Below, piece after piece: positions 63,966-64,000 of a stretch of 64,000 nucleotides of DNA. The notes beneath the pieces are model-generated. The model was not told the DNA's origin. It did not search any database and saw only the letters and a list, made by a program, of their open reading frames with translations. This DNA comes from Staphylococcus pettenkoferi (GTDB lineage Bacteria; Bacillota; Bacilli; Staphylococcales; Staphylococcaceae), in assembly GCF_026659735.1 (NCBI RefSeq), contig NZ_JANSKK010000014.1, positions 31,069-95,068 on the forward strand, written 5' to 3'. The position numbers and the translations under genes were made by a program. Position 1 is the stretch's first letter. Each line of letters begins with the position of its first letter.

Positions 63966-64000
63966 GCCTGGCAACGTCCTACTCTTGCGGAACGTAAGTC
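63966..64000 (-). rRNA. rrf: 5S ribosomal RNA, 3' end only
   Basis: The minus strand reads ...ACTTACGTTCCGCAAGAG and then TAGGACGTTGCCAGGC, the conserved staphylococcal 5S 3' end. The rest lies beyond the window. Confidence 0.95.

Overview
The window is a chromosomal segment of a Staphylococcus species. The evidence is the atp operon order, the staphylococcal order murZ / DUF2529 / pyrG / rpoE, a type II pantothenate kinase, czrAB, the mannitol operon beside glmS, cdaA-cdaR-glmM followed by arginase and an rRNA/tRNA cluster, AT-rich bases and strong AGGAGG ribosome binding sites. It is probably not S. aureus. Compared with my memory of the S. aureus map, fbaA is missing between murZ and the DUF2529 gene, fmtB/mrp is missing between mtlD and glmM, and a CMD/DUF488 gene pair sits between the DUF1146 gene and atpC. 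Species was not assigned.

Layout. Positions 1-5.6 kb: the 5' part of sceD with two WalR-type boxes, ssbB, ywpF, fabZ, murA, a DUF1146 membrane protein, and the CMD and DUF488 genes. 5.67-12.5 kb: the F1Fo ATP synthase operon atpIBEFHAGDC, read on the minus strand from a clear sigma-A promoter. 12.6-21.4 kb: mnaA, upp, glyA, ywlG, ptpB, sua5, prmC, prfA, tdk, rpmE2 (cell wall precursor, pyrimidine salvage, one-carbon metabolism and translation termination). 21.6-33.3 kb: rho, an aldehyde dehydrogenase, an HxlR regulator, murZ, a gap where fbaA would be expected, DUF2529, pyrG with a B. subtilis-type CTP-sensing attenuator, rpoE, a double GNAT protein, coaW and a DUF2750 protein. 33.5-46.3 kb: an ATP-grasp/M20 pair, luxS, nucleoside catabolism genes (deoB, deoC, deoD), dps with a PerR-like box, a DCC protein, an EVE-EVE-McrB-like protein, a YeiH transporter, manA, a candidate small RNA and an NAD(P)-binding protein. 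46.4-52.6 kb: the zinc efflux operon czrAB with its operator, a membrane protein, a HAD phosphatase, an ABC ATPase and glmS. 52.7-58.5 kb: the glmS ribozyme leader, then the mannitol PTS operon mtlA-mtlR-mtlF-mtlD. 58.6-64 kb: cdaA-cdaR-glmM (c-di-AMP synthesis with phosphoglucosamine mutase), rocF, six tRNA genes and the 3' end of a 5S rRNA gene.

The cell-envelope theme is strong. glmS and glmM make glucosamine-1-phosphate for UDP-GlcNAc, murA and murZ commit it to peptidoglycan, mnaA makes UDP-ManNAc, cdaA controls turgor and wall homeostasis, and sceD remodels the wall. I see no prophage, insertion sequence, CRISPR array or defence island. The less ordinary items are the sRNA candidate at 45.45-45.59 kb, the EVE/degenerate McrB protein at 41.3-42.7 kb, a WalR-type box inside the glmS promoter, the structured leader between the glmS ribozyme and the glmS start codon, and the missing fbaA.
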